Origin: Alkalicoccus sp.
Lineage (GTDB): Bacteria > Bacillota > Bacilli > Bacillales > Salisediminibacteriaceae
Direction: 5' to 3'
Assembly (NCBI GenBank): GCA_007692495.1
Contig: REBZ01000106.1
Span: 124,001 to 188,000, forward strand
DNA: 64,000 bases
In this document: positions 18,955 to 29,158 of the stretch, piece by piece
Numbering within the stretch: the stretch's first letter is position 1
Layout: each line of letters opens with the position of its first letter
Program-made: the position numbers and the translations under genes
Notes under the pieces: generated by a model
Databases searched by the model: none
What the model was told of the DNA's origin: nothing
Seen by the model: the letters and a program-made list of their open reading frames with translations, nothing else

Positions 18955-21102
18955 TTATGTCGGACGCGAAGAAAAGATAACTTTTTTATTTTCCCTGTCC
19001 CATGCCAGGGCTGCCTGAAACGTTTCTTCTCCTTTTTTAAAACCGTCGATTTTCTCAGTTTTTCCATCTTTAAGCAGCGCCTTCACCTGTTTTAAAGGAA
19101 TCTTTTTCCCGAGAATCGTTTTGGAAACAGTAAAACTGCAGGAAGTGCTCCTGTAGGCACTGCAGCCGTAAAAAACCCCCTTGTCGACTACATTTGAACT
19201 GCACAGTGGACACGGACCAGCGTTTACTGTACGTTTTTTCCCGCTCTTACTGTTTGTCTGCGCAGGAAGGGCTTCTTTATCCACTTTCCAATCTCCGGAT
19301 TCTTTTTGAGCTTCGTTAACGAGGTGGGAAGTCAGTTTTTTCACCTGTTCCAGAAAAGCACCGGCCCCTTTTTTTCCTTCCCCTATTTCAGCGAGGCGCT
19401 GCTCCCATTTTGCTGTCATCTCCGGGGACGCAAGGATAGTGCCGGATACAGCGAAATATAATGCTTCTCCTTTTTCTGTTGCAAAAACCATGTTTTTTGT
19501 AACCCGGATATATCCTCTTTCCTTTAACACTGTAATTATTCCTGCCCTCGTCGCTTCCGTACCAAGTCCCTCGGTTTCTTTCATCACCTGGGCCAGTTCG
19601 GGATCCAGCTGCCTGCCGCACGTTTTCATCAGCTGAATTAAGTCTCCTTCCGTAAATCTTTTCGGAGGCTTCGTTTTCTTTGAAAGTACCTCTGTCCCGG
19701 TTACTTTGGAAGGAAGACCTTTATAGAGATTGTGCAGCCCTTTTTCTGTCTTGTTATCCTCTGACGAAGGAATAATTTTTTTCCATCCTTCCTGCACCAT
19801 CCGGGAAGTTTTGGACCGGAACACCGCCCGCCCGTCCACAAGTGTTTCAACTGACAGATCTTCCATGATGCAGACTTTTTCATGAGCTGCCAGCAGCCGT
19901 TTAATAACAGCACTATATAATTTTTTTTCATCGTCAGCCAGTTTTTCCGGATCTTTAATTTCCTCTGTCGGAATAATCGCGTAGTGATCTTTCACTTTTC
20001 TGCTGTCTACATACCGCTTATTATTCAATACAGACTGCCCGTCGAGCGGGAAATACGATGCAAACGCAGAAATATTTTTCAAATTTGCGAGCATCGATGG
20101 AAACTGAGAGGCTTCTTCTTTCGTCACATGGGCTGAATCGGTACGAGGATACGTTATCAGTCCTTTCGTATAAAGCTTCTGAGCCGTATCCAGCGTTTTT
20201 TTAGGAGAAAATTTAAACGCTTTATTCGCATAGGACTGAAGCGTCGATAATGAAAACAGCTGCGGCGGTGGGATTTTTCTTTCTTTCGCCGTATAATTTG
20301 TCAATTCTGCCTGTTTATTTTCAGCAAAGGAAGCTATTTTTTCAGCAAGCTCACGGCTCCTGATTCTGGATTCTCCTTCGTCAGTCCATGTTCCTTTGTA
20401 CGTCCCATGTTCATGTGTAAACTCCGCTTCCACCTCCCAGTAAGGTTCCGGTTCGAACGCAGCAATGGTGTGCTCCCGTTCCACGACAAGGCACAGCGTC
20501 GGCGTCTGCACACGCCCTACAGAAAAAACATCCTGAACACCGTGCTGCTGCATAAGAAGGGTATACACTCTTGATGCGTTCATCCCTATAAGCCAGTCAG
20601 CATAGGCACGGCTGACTGCCTCTGTAAAAAGAGGTTCTGTTTCCCTTCCATCTTTTAACCCTGCAAATCCTTCCTGAACAGCCTGGGGAGTGAGGGAGGA
20701 AATCCATAGTCTGAATAAAGGTTTATGGACATTGATCTCTTTTAAAATCAGCCGGATAATCGCTTCTCCCTCTCTTTCGGCATCACCGGCGTGAACAATA
20801 CTTTTTATTTTTTCCTGCTTCGCAAACCGCTGAATAACACTAAATTCGCGTCTGCGCTTAACCCTGTATTCAAACTTTTCCGGTATCATGGGCAGACAGT
20901 CGAGTTTCCACCGCTTCCATTCTTTATTGTAACTTTCGGGAGGTACAGGTTCCAGCAGGTGACCAAGGGCCCACGTCATAACCGCACCACGAGGAAAAGC
21001 AGCACATGGCTCTATCGTGATATGATCTTTTTCTTTTTTAAAAGGAAAAGGAGCAGCCAGTTTTTTGGCCTGGTCCGGTTTCTCCGCTATAATAAGCTGC
21101 AT
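18955..21102 (-). CDS. topB: DNA topoisomerase III
   Basis: MQLIIAEKPDQAKKLA, GDAEREGEAI, SVGRVQTPTL, YPRTDSAHV; start ATG at 21102 with RBS gaaaggag. Confidence 0.95.
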   Translation of the reverse strand: MQLIIAEKPDQAKKLAAPFPFKKEKDHITIEPCAAFPRGAVMTWALGHLLEPVPPESYNKEWKRWKLDCLPMIPEKFEYRVKRRREFSVIQRFAKQEKIKSIVHAGDAEREGEAIIRLILKEINVHKPLFRLWISSLTPQAVQEGFAGLKDGRETEPLFTEAVSRAYADWLIGMNASRVYTLLMQQHGVQDVFSVGRVQTPTLCLVVEREHTIAAFEPEPYWEVEAEFTHEHGTYKGTWTDEGESRIRSRELAEKIASFAENKQAELTNYTAKERKIPPPQLFSLSTLQSYANKAFKFSPKKTLDTAQKLYTKGLITYPRTDSAHVTKEEASQFPSMLANLKNISAFASYFPLDGQSVLNNKRYVDSRKVKDHYAIIPTEEIKDPEKLADDEKKLYSAVIKRLLAAHEKVCIMEDLSVETLVDGRAVFRSKTSRMVQEGWKKIIPSSEDNKTEKGLHNLYKGLPSKVTGTEVLSKKTKPPKRFTEGDLIQLMKTCGRQLDPELAQVMKETEGLGTEATRAGIITVLKERGYIRVTKNMVFATEKGEALYFAVSGTILASPEMTAKWEQRLAEIGEGKKGAGAFLEQVKKLTSHLVNEAQKESGDWKVDKEALPAQTNSKSGKKRTVNAGPCPLCSSNVVDKGVFYGCSAYRSTSCSFTVSKTILGKKIPLKQVKALLKDGKTEKIDGFKKGEETFQAALAWDRENKKVIFSSRPT

Positions 21103-21273
21103 TGTACGCAGTCTCCTTTCAGGTGGAAGAACGTTTGTTTCCATCCCCTTTATTTTATAACCATCGGCTCTCCAGTGCAATAAGAAGGGGGCATCATATG
21201 AACTATTGTGCCAGCTTACCATCTGGGCACCTTTATTAACAAAAAGTCTTACCTTACTCCCCCAAGAGAAAGA

Positions 21274-21343
21274 CTGATTTTCACCGATTTTTAATCATGA
21301 AGAAGCTGCCCGCTCCACCTGCGGACAGCTTCTTGAAAATCAG
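21274..21343. repeat. Nested hairpin: 9-bp outer arms (CTGATTTTC/GAAAATCAG) around a 14-bp inner stem
   Basis: Inner arms AAGAAGCTGCCCGC (21300-21313) and GCGGACAGCTTCTT (21321-21334), one mismatch. Confidence 0.7.
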
Positions 21344-21390
21344 ATATATGGCATATCTTAATGCTCTGCCGTAGAGAGCAGCACCTTACT

Positions 21391-22251
21391 CTATTCTTCT
21401 TTTTCTACTAAATACGTGCGACCGGGTTCCTGCCTGATCATTTTTTCCTTCATTAATTTTCCAAGCGCCCGCTTGAATGCGGCTTTGCTTAACCCGAAGG
21501 CAGCCTGTATTTCTTCCGGTGTGGACTTGTCAGTAAAAGGCATGGCTCCGCCCCTTTCCTGGAGCACCTGAAGTACTTTGTCAGCGTCTTTCCCCTGCGC
21601 TACCACTCTTTCATCCCGCAGCGTGACATTTATTGTTCCGTCTTCTTTCACATCGATAACTCTTCCTTCAATCAGTTGACCGAGACGCGGCAGAAAATCC
21701 GCTTCACTTTCGTGGATAAAACCGCGGATTCCGTCTTCCGTAATTAAAGCCGTGCCGCCCTCCTTATGACTGTACACATTCCCTTTTACTGTTTCCCCGT
21801 ATAGACTTCTGTCTGCCTGTTCTTTTTCTTCCGCGATAACTGTTTCCCGAACAGGTACAGCTTTCAGCCGCCCTTTACGGTCGTGATCAAGCGTTACGAA
21901 CAACCGGTCTCCTCTTATCGGCCACAAGTCCCTGTTTTCAGGAAGGTCGTCTTTTGAAACGAGGATATCTTTTGGAAGACCGATATCCACAAACACCCCT
22001 GCGTCAATACCCGAAACAACATACACCCACCCGTAGGATGAAACTGTCACATCCGGAAGAGCTGCTGAAGCAGTGAGTTTGCCCTGTTTGTCCTCATAAA
22101 TAAAAACATCAGCCGTCTTCCCGGGGGCTTCTTCCACGTCCTCTGCCGGCAGGAGTATATGCTCTCCTTTATGTTCCAGTATGATTCCTTTTCTAGTCTG
22201 TTTAAAAAAATTGGCCGTAACAATCTGTCCGCTGATAGGTGTCTGATCCAT
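21391..22251 (-). CDS. cvfB: CvfB/YitL family S1 RNA-binding protein
   Basis: S1-like repeats (DAGVFVDIGLPKDILVSKDDLP; GQLIEGRVIDVKEDGTINVTLR) plus C-terminal winged helix. Confidence 0.9.
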   Translation of the reverse strand: MDQTPISGQIVTANFFKQTRKGIILEHKGEHILLPAEDVEEAPGKTADVFIYEDKQGKLTASAALPDVTVSSYGWVYVVSGIDAGVFVDIGLPKDILVSKDDLPENRDLWPIRGDRLFVTLDHDRKGRLKAVPVRETVIAEEKEQADRSLYGETVKGNVYSHKEGGTALITEDGIRGFIHESEADFLPRLGQLIEGRVIDVKEDGTINVTLRDERVVAQGKDADKVLQVLQERGGAMPFTDKSTPEEIQAAFGLSKAAFKRALGKLMKEKMIRQEPGRTYLVEKEE

Positions 22252-22390
22252 AATGTTTTCCTCCTGTGATTACCTGCTCCTGCGTTTATAAAACATGCAC
22301 TGAGCTCATCGCTCTGTGCTCAAGCAGTATTGTAAATAAATTTAAAAAACCCTACCAATGAATATATCACTGATAAGGCCCGGATTGAAA

Positions 22391-23659
22391 TTAAATAAGC
22401 AGATTAAAAAGATCTTCATCTTTATTAATTTCTATATAAGCAAAACCTTTTTTGTCCATTCTGTCAATAAGCGCGTGATAGTCCTCCCGGTATTTCAGCT
22501 CAATTCCGCAAAGTACCGGTCCTTTATCCCGATTATTTTTTTTCGTATACTCGAATCTCGTAATATCATCATCCGGTCCAAGAACTTCGATTAAAAATTC
22601 CCGAAGTGCTCCGGCCCTCTGTGGGAAATTGACTATGAAATAATGTTTCAGTCCCTGGTATATCATCGACCGCTCCTTTACTTCCTGCATCCGGTCAATG
22701 TCATTGTTTCCACCACTGACTACGCACACCACCGTCTTCCCCTTAATCTGATCTTTGTAATCATCAAGGGCGGCTACTGAAAGGGCTCCTGCCGGTTCAG
22801 CGACGATCGCATTTTCGTTATAAAGGTTCAGCATTGTAGAGCAGAGATGCCCCTCATCCATCAGCACGATATCATCGACAACGTTTTTGGCTATCTCATA
22901 ACTCGTATACCCGACTTTTTTCACTGCCGCTCCGTCGACAAATTTGTTGATTTTCGGCAGGGAGGTTACTTCCCCGTGATCGAAAGAAGTCTTCATTCCG
23001 GGAGCTCCTGCCGGTTCTACTCCAATCATTTTTGTCGAGGGAGAAATTTCTTTAAAATAGGAACCGACCCCGGAGATGAGGCCGCCGCCTCCGATACTCA
23101 TAAAGACGTGGGATACCGGTACGTCAATGTCCTCCAGTATTTCCATTCCTACGGTCCCCTGCCCGGCGATCGTCCGGACATCGTCGAACGGGTGAATGAA
23201 TGTCATTCCTTCCTCATTACAGAGTGCCATTGCTTCATGGAACGCATCATCAAAAGTATCACCTGTTAAAACAACTTCTACAAAAGGCTCTCCGAAAAAC
23301 TCCACCCGGGACACTTTTTGACGGGGAGTCGTCGAAGGCATGTATATTCTTCCACGGACGCCGAGTGCTTTGCAGGAATAGGCGACTCCCTGAGCATGAT
23401 TACCGGCACTAGCACATACAACACCTTTCTGGAGATCCTGTTCGGAAAGTCCCTGCATCAGATTGTATGCCCCTCGAAGCTTGAATGAACGCACCACTTG
23501 AAGATCCTCCCGCTTCAAATAAACGTCCGCTCCATACTTTTCTGACAAGATGGCATCCTTCTGAAGCGGTGTTTTAACGACGACATCTTTCAAAGCCTGG
23601 TGGGCAAGCAGAATGTCTTTTACCTGAACTCCTTGCTTTGTTGTCTCTTCCATCTGCAA
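22391..23659 (-). CDS. ilvA: Threonine ammonia-lyase (biosynthetic type with ACT-like C-terminal domain)
   Basis: KREDLQVVRSFKLRGAYN PLP-lysine motif, SIGGGGLISG glycine loop. Confidence 0.95.
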   Translation of the reverse strand: MQMEETTKQGVQVKDILLAHQALKDVVVKTPLQKDAILSEKYGADVYLKREDLQVVRSFKLRGAYNLMQGLSEQDLQKGVVCASAGNHAQGVAYSCKALGVRGRIYMPSTTPRQKVSRVEFFGEPFVEVVLTGDTFDDAFHEAMALCNEEGMTFIHPFDDVRTIAGQGTVGMEILEDIDVPVSHVFMSIGGGGLISGVGSYFKEISPSTKMIGVEPAGAPGMKTSFDHGEVTSLPKINKFVDGAAVKKVGYTSYEIAKNVVDDIVLMDEGHLCSTMLNLYNENAIVAEPAGALSVAALDDYKDQIKGKTVVCVVSGGNNDIDRMQEVKERSMIYQGLKHYFIVNFPQRAGALREFLIEVLGPDDDITRFEYTKKNNRDKGPVLCGIELKYREDYHALIDRMDKKGFAYIEINKDEDLFNLLI

Positions 23660-23741
23660 AATCTCCTCTTATTTCGAATATTATGACTAATAGTAACACA
23701 GGTTGCACGGCCTGAAAACAGCGGATAATCAACATTCTATA

Positions 23742-23758
23742 TTGTAAGCGCTCTTATT
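23742..23758 (+). promoter_or_regulatory. Putative cre (CcpA) site upstream of ilvA
   Basis: TTGTAAGCGCTCTTATT; 15/17 to the cre consensus WTGNAARCGNWWWCAWW as recalled. Confidence 0.4.
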
Positions 23759-23809
23759 TGATTAACAAAAGAATCCTCATCCAATTATTTCTATATATAC
23801 TACTGAAAA

Positions 23810-23850
23810 AAAAGACACAGACCCCTTAATAAAGGGTTCCGTGTCTTTTC
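23810..23850 (-). terminator. Terminator overlapping end of exonuclease CDS
   Basis: Minus strand AAAGACACGGAACCCTTTATTAAGGGGTCTGTGTCTTTTTTTT; stop TAA within the hairpin. Confidence 0.85.
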
Positions 23851-24545
23851 TGGGCAAGCTTCGTATACACATCTTTCAATGAAAGACAATTTTCCTCCTC
23901 AAATTTTTCAGTGCACGTTTTCCATAATTCCGCTGCAGCTTTCGCATCTTCCAGTGCATGATGTCTTTCTGCCAGCGGAATGTTAAAGTGTCCACAGCAT
24001 TCCTCCAGCGTATACAGCGGTTTATCGGGGGACAAAAGAGCTGCCATATAGGATGTATCAAGAAGACGGTAATTGAATTTCATCCGGAACAGATCCCACA
24101 GAATCTTTTCCATAAAACGGCGTTCATGAGAGGCATGGTGTGCCGCCAGCGTGCGGCCTTCGATAAAATATAAAAAGTCCTTCACTACGTGTTCTGCGGA
24201 AGGTGCCTCCTTCAGCTGTTCTCCGGTTATCCCTGTCAGTTCCGTAATATGTTCGGGGGGAGTTTTATCGGAATAAATTAAGGAATAAAACTCTTCTGTT
24301 TTACCACGGTTAATAGTCACAGCTCCAATGGATAAAATTATGTCTCCTTTTCCAGGAGAAAAACCTGTAGTTTCCAAATCGAAAGCTGCAACCGGAAGAT
24401 CCGTGAGAGGAAGGGTAAGATGCTCCATCTGTTTCCGGTCACGCTGAAGCCTTCTTGCATAGGCGATCGCTTCAGCATCTCTCCTTCCTTTTGCCGGGTA
24501 GGTGCTTCCCCCAAGCTGCTGTTTCCATAGATCGATCATTCTCAT
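23826..24545 (-). CDS. 3'-5' exonuclease domain protein (DnaQ/PolC epsilon-like)
   Basis: VAAFDLETTGFSP (ExoI), HHALEDAKAAAELW (ExoIII). Confidence 0.9.
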   Translation of the reverse strand: MRMIDLWKQQLGGSTYPAKGRRDAEAIAYARRLQRDRKQMEHLTLPLTDLPVAAFDLETTGFSPGKGDIILSIGAVTINRGKTEEFYSLIYSDKTPPEHITELTGITGEQLKEAPSAEHVVKDFLYFIEGRTLAAHHASHERRFMEKILWDLFRMKFNYRLLDTSYMAALLSPDKPLYTLEECCGHFNIPLAERHHALEDAKAAAELWKTCTEKFEEENCLSLKDVYTKLAQKRHGTLY

Positions 24546-25483
24546 TGCCGTCTCTTCCTTTCCAGATGTTCATAATAAGAATGGATGTTTTCCATCAGCC
24601 GTCTCCCTTCATTCATCCACTCCTTGACCTTTCGTTTCTCTTTGCGGTCCAGCGACGGGGCGTGAACGAGATGAACACCTTCGTAAAATTCTTTCGTTCT
24701 GCATTTCTCATGACGGAATGCCAGAGCGTCTCGAAAAGAAGGAGCGGCAGGCTGCATATAGGGGAATGTATACCCGAGCTCCTCCATGCGCTCCAGCGTA
24801 CTGACAGCAGTAATTTTCTCCATGACCGCTCCTGTTCTCGCACTGTTTACGTAAGGGAAAAGCACCGTCTCTTTAAAGTCGAAATACCCGTGCTGATCAG
24901 TAAGAATCTGACCAAAAATATTTTTTCTGCGCATCCGGAAAGAAGTGTTGGAAAGAATTCGTTCCCTTGTTTCGGGTTCTTCACAAAGCAGCTGGAATAA
25001 AGCCTCTTTGATTTCACGGATCCCCTGACCACTTCCAGTAAGCGGACGGGCATCAAATAAAATAAGAGCATGACGTACTCCTTCCCACGTCCCTTCCCTG
25101 ACCCAGTCAATCACCTGCTCCTTCATGCTGTCCACTGTTCTGCACCACCTCGGTTCCGAAGCCATGACACGTCCCTCACACAGGCTGTATCCTTTGTCCG
25201 TAAGGCCATCTGTAATCCTCCGGCCAAGCTCAAGAAAATACTTTGCATCTTTCTCCGTCCCCTCGTGCAGAAGCGCATGATCCTGATCACTGAGAACGCT
25301 CTGCTCCCTCCGCCCGGCACTACCCATAAGAAGAAAAGAAAAGCGGGCGGGCAGAAGCCCATACCCGCTTTCCATACTGACTGTGGCAGCTTTTACTACA
25401 CTGCGCATTACTTCGTCGTGCCTCTCATTTAACTCCCGGACTGTCTGGAAATCCTCCTTTATATTTTTTTCGGCTGTTATCAT
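24542..25483 (-). CDS. DUF294-type nucleotidyltransferase-like protein (GlnD-like NT domain)
   Basis: FSFLLMGSAGRREQSVLSDQDHALL; ATGA overlaps with both neighbours. Confidence 0.88.
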   Translation of the reverse strand: MITAEKNIKEDFQTVRELNERHDEVMRSVVKAATVSMESGYGLLPARFSFLLMGSAGRREQSVLSDQDHALLHEGTEKDAKYFLELGRRITDGLTDKGYSLCEGRVMASEPRWCRTVDSMKEQVIDWVREGTWEGVRHALILFDARPLTGSGQGIREIKEALFQLLCEEPETRERILSNTSFRMRRKNIFGQILTDQHGYFDFKETVLFPYVNSARTGAVMEKITAVSTLERMEELGYTFPYMQPAAPSFRDALAFRHEKCRTKEFYEGVHLVHAPSLDRKEKRKVKEWMNEGRRLMENIHSYYEHLERKRRQ

Positions 25484-26757
25484 GCGCCGTGCTTCTCTCT
25501 TGATGCTGTTTTTTCCGCAAGGTTCTCCGGATAGCCATAGCTTCCGTGTTCACTCATATCCAGCCCAATAAGTTCTTCTTCCTCCGATACTCTGATGCCT
25601 CCAAGTACTTTATCCAGCACTTTAAGAATGACAAACGATACTGCAAAGGCGTAAAGAGCGGAAACCGCAACCCCTGTAAACTGAACACCGAGCTGTGTAA
25701 CACCTCCACCGTAGAATAATCCAGGAAGACCCCCGTTCATTTCGGCCAGTGCCGGTGTAGCAAAAAAACCTGTCGAAAGGGTGCCCCAGATACCGGCCAC
25801 CCCGTGGACCGACAAAGCAAAAATCGGATCATCTATGCGCTGCTTCTGGAAAAATACCATACTGAAATGAACAATCAGTCCGGCTGCCGCCCCGATCACT
25901 ACTGCGGCCCAGGGAGCTACAAAAGCTGTTGAAGCTGTAATAGCAACGAGACCGGCCAGCGCACCGTTCAGCATAGTAGGAATATCATTTTTTCCGGTAA
26001 CAGCCGATACTACCACCATAGCTGATACAGCACCTGCCGCTGCAGCAAGCTGTGTTGTCAGGGCTACGTAACCGAAAAATGCCCCTTCTGCTCCAAGTGT
26101 AGAACCACCGTTAAATCCAAACCAGCCCACCCAGAGAATCAGTACACCAAGAGCTGTATAAACCTGGTTATGTCCCGCTAGATCATTCGAAGTACCGTCC
26201 TTATTAAACTTTCCAATTCTCGGTTTTAATATAATAGTTGCAGCCAGTGCTGCCATCGCACCAGTGAGGTGGACAACAGTAGAACCGGCAAAATCCTGTT
26301 TACCGAGTCCGGCGAGCCAGCCGTCCCCCCAGATCCAGTGTGCTACTACCGGATAGATAACAGCAGAAAATGCAACAGCAAAAATAATATAAACAGATAA
26401 TTTCGCTCTTTCAGCAAACCCGCCGAAAGCAATAGTCAGTGCAATTGCTGCAAATGCCAGCTGGAAAATAAAGTCGACTGATCCGGCGAGCCCGTCTACT
26501 GCAGAAGTGAAATCCCCATAGAAAAAGTCCGATAAGCCGATAAAGAGATTACCTTCCCCGTATATAAATCCGTACCCGACAGCCCAGAACACAAGGGAAG
26601 CTATCCCTACCGTGAAAATTGTTTTCCCGGCAATGTGTCCGGCATTTTTCATCCGGGTAGACCCTGCTTCAAGAAGAATAAACCCTCCCTGCATAAGCAG
26701 TACTAGAATAAAAGCTACAATGACCCAGACGTTGTTCAGTAAAAACATGTCTTCCAT
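25480..26757 (-). CDS. amt: Ammonium transporter (Amt family)
   Basis: FGGFAERAKLSVY, DFAGSTVVHLTGAMAAL, GVLILWVGWFGFNGGS; start ATG with RBS aaaggggga. Confidence 0.96.
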   Translation of the reverse strand: MEDMFLLNNVWVIVAFILVLLMQGGFILLEAGSTRMKNAGHIAGKTIFTVGIASLVFWAVGYGFIYGEGNLFIGLSDFFYGDFTSAVDGLAGSVDFIFQLAFAAIALTIAFGGFAERAKLSVYIIFAVAFSAVIYPVVAHWIWGDGWLAGLGKQDFAGSTVVHLTGAMAALAATIILKPRIGKFNKDGTSNDLAGHNQVYTALGVLILWVGWFGFNGGSTLGAEGAFFGYVALTTQLAAAAGAVSAMVVVSAVTGKNDIPTMLNGALAGLVAITASTAFVAPWAAVVIGAAAGLIVHFSMVFFQKQRIDDPIFALSVHGVAGIWGTLSTGFFATPALAEMNGGLPGLFYGGGVTQLGVQFTGVAVSALYAFAVSFVILKVLDKVLGGIRVSEEEELIGLDMSEHGSYGYPENLAEKTASREKHGA

Positions 26758-26944
26758 GTTTTTATTCCCCCTTTTTTTGTTATGGCTGTCAGCAAATGTA
26801 CCAGCAGCTATGAACCTTAGTATACCGGCGGAAATTTCTGGCACAACGAATTTGTCAGAAAATTTAACGGACTATTTTCCGTACAATGGACTTATAAATC
26901 ACCTTAAATATAAAGATTTTCGCTTAAAATCTCGCTTTTTACCA

Positions 26945-26990
26945 CGAAAAAAAGAAGCTTTTTTACGATAGAAAAAAGCTTCTTCCAAGT
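26945..26990 (-). terminator. Terminator of EamA transporter gene
   Basis: Minus strand aagaagctttttt ... aaaaaagcttctttttttc. Confidence 0.85.
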
Positions 26991-27018
26991 ATAAATTGAA
27001 TATTCAACGGTCGCTGAA

Positions 27019-27921
27019 TCAGCTGTACTTTTTCTTCAAAATCATCTGTTCCACATACCCTGTACCGAGAAGCACCCCGGACACAATAAAGAAAAAACCG
27101 ATAATCTGACTGCTGTAGATTGTTTCCCCGAGAAGGAAATATGACCCGAGAAGCGCAAAAAATGGTACAAAGTTATTAAAAAGGGCACTTTGTCCCGGAC
27201 CAATTTTTTGAATGGCAGCATTAAAAAGCAGGTGTCCCATTCCGGTGGCGAGAATCGCTGAACCGAAAAACACACTCAGTACGAGTACGCTGTATCCGGT
27301 GAATCCTGCAAATTGCGGTTCGATATAAAAGCTTATAATCAAAAGGCTGACTGATCCGATAAGCAGCATAAGCGCTGTCAGCCAGCGCGGGGACACAGTA
27401 ACAGAAGCCTGTTTAATCAATATAAATGAAACTGCCTGAAAAAGCATAGATAAAAAAACAAATAAATCCCCTCTGGATGCAGAGGAAACTCCTTCCTCCG
27501 GATTCAGTATAATGAAAACAATCCCGAGAAAGCCGAGTATAATTCCGGTGAACCGCCACCTCGTCAATGGATCCCCGAGAAAAATAACTGCCATCAGGGC
27601 GGTTGTTAACGGAATAAGACCGAGTATAAGAGAACCATTTGCCGCAGTAGTTTCTGTCAGTCCGACTGCAAGAAAAGCGTGGTGCCCTACCTGGCCGAAC
27701 AAAGCAGCCAAAACAATGATTTTCCACTCCCGCCGGGACAGGCGGCTTGTTTCTTTTAATAAAAGTACCGCCGCCATTGCAGCAATACCTGCCACTCCTA
27801 TTCTCATCCCCTGCATCTGTACCGGCTCCATGTGCTCGACGAGAAACTTGACCGCTACAACATTCAGCCCCCATATAAACATGACAAGAAGTAACAGCAG
27901 GTATGTAAACGTTTTATTCAC
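27019..27921 (-). CDS. DMT superfamily transporter (EamA)
   Basis: Ten TM segments, FIWGLNVVAVKFLVEHMEPVQMQGMRIG. Confidence 0.9.
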   Translation of the reverse strand: MNKTFTYLLLLLVMFIWGLNVVAVKFLVEHMEPVQMQGMRIGVAGIAAMAAVLLLKETSRLSRREWKIIVLAALFGQVGHHAFLAVGLTETTAANGSLILGLIPLTTALMAVIFLGDPLTRWRFTGIILGFLGIVFIILNPEEGVSSASRGDLFVFLSMLFQAVSFILIKQASVTVSPRWLTALMLLIGSVSLLIISFYIEPQFAGFTGYSVLVLSVFFGSAILATGMGHLLFNAAIQKIGPGQSALFNNFVPFFALLGSYFLLGETIYSSQIIGFFFIVSGVLLGTGYVEQMILKKKYS

Positions 27922-28078
27922 TATAGTTTCCCTCTCTTTCCTTTACTGCGGCATTTTGAAATTCCGCAGCACTCTATATCGCAAATAATTTTTATGGTAT
28001 GTTAGGTGTTGCGGCACGCCAGCCGTGAGAAAATGCAGCATCCACCTGCAGCAGCATCTTTAGAAAGGAGGTCCCGGA

Positions 28079-29158
28079 TTGATCAAGGAAATATTTATGC
28101 TGAGAAGCATCGGCTGTCTCAGCATCGTACTCCTGCACAGCATACATATCGGTATTGAAACAATGACTATACGGGAAATGGGTGAAATTTACGCCCTGTT
28201 TTTTGATTCCATACAGATGATACTATACTACGGAACCCCGATGTTTATCTTTATTTCTGAATTTCTGATCGCATATTCCTATCGGAACCGGGAACTCCCT
28301 TCTCATTTTTTAACTAAAAGAATGCGGTTTATTTTAGTTCCGTTCTTATGTATGGGTATTTTTTATGCTCTCCCGTTTTTTGCTGAAGGGCTGCAGAGCG
28401 GATTCACTAAAATGGCTATGAATGTTCTCGCAGGGGATTATCACGGTTATTTTATTCTGATCATATTCCAGTTCTACCTGTTTCATTTCTTATTTCATCG
28501 GAAGCTGAAGCAATGGAAACCATGGGTCGTGCTTTCCATTACGTTTATAATTAATGCCGGGTACCTCGGATTTTTTAATTTCACTTCCCCTCCTGAAAAC
28601 TTTCCGGCAGGCTCTTACATATGGGACCGCTTTTACTGGGTTCCCATGTTCGGTTGGGTTTTTTATTTTTCCGTGGGCTATTATGCAGGAACATACTATG
28701 AAAAATTCTCCCGTTTTATTGTCCAGTGGCGCTACTTGTTTATTCTCGGCCCGGTCATTACGAGCATTATGCTTTTGTATTTTTATCACTCCGGCATCCT
28801 GCAGGTACACAGCTCGAAAAGAACAGACATAATGATACACACAGTGATGTGCAGTTTTTTCCTGTTTTATATTACTGCAGAGATGAAAAAGCTGCCTGCT
28901 TTTTTAGAATATATCAGCCGTTTTTCTTTCGGGATTTTCCTGCTGCATTACTTTTATATTTTTCTGTTCGATTTCTTTTTCCAGATGAACCCGCTGCCGA
29001 TCGGCTTCGGATATATTATTATCCTCTTCGTCTTTAGTTTGACCGCTTCTATCGTAACAATACTGCTTGTTAACCGCTGGAAATACGGTTACATGGTCAT
29101 CGGGCAGATTGGTGCACCTTATAAACCCCCGAAAAAACCGGCCCCGGATCGCGCTTAG
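28079..29158 (+). CDS. Acyltransferase family 3 membrane protein
   Basis: LRSIGCLSIVLLHS start motif, multi-TM; TTG start with RBS aaaggaggtc. Confidence 0.88.
   Translation: MIKEIFMLRSIGCLSIVLLHSIHIGIETMTIREMGEIYALFFDSIQMILYYGTPMFIFISEFLIAYSYRNRELPSHFLTKRMRFILVPFLCMGIFYALPFFAEGLQSGFTKMAMNVLAGDYHGYFILIIFQFYLFHFLFHRKLKQWKPWVVLSITFIINAGYLGFFNFTSPPENFPAGSYIWDRFYWVPMFGWVFYFSVGYYAGTYYEKFSRFIVQWRYLFILGPVITSIMLLYFYHSGILQVHSSKRTDIMIHTVMCSFFLFYITAEMKKLPAFLEYISRFSFGIFLLHYFYIFLFDFFFQMNPLPIGFGYIIILFVFSLTASIVTILLVNRWKYGYMVIGQIGAPYKPPKKPAPDRA

Noticed and set aside
21103-21222. N-terminal extension of the topB ORF
   Set aside because: TopB starts canonically with MQLIIAEKPDQAKKLA preceded by a good RBS; the extension is unlike the family.
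24455-25000. 181-aa + ORF overlapping exonuclease and DUF294 genes
   Set aside because: Antisense to two well-supported, coupled genes.
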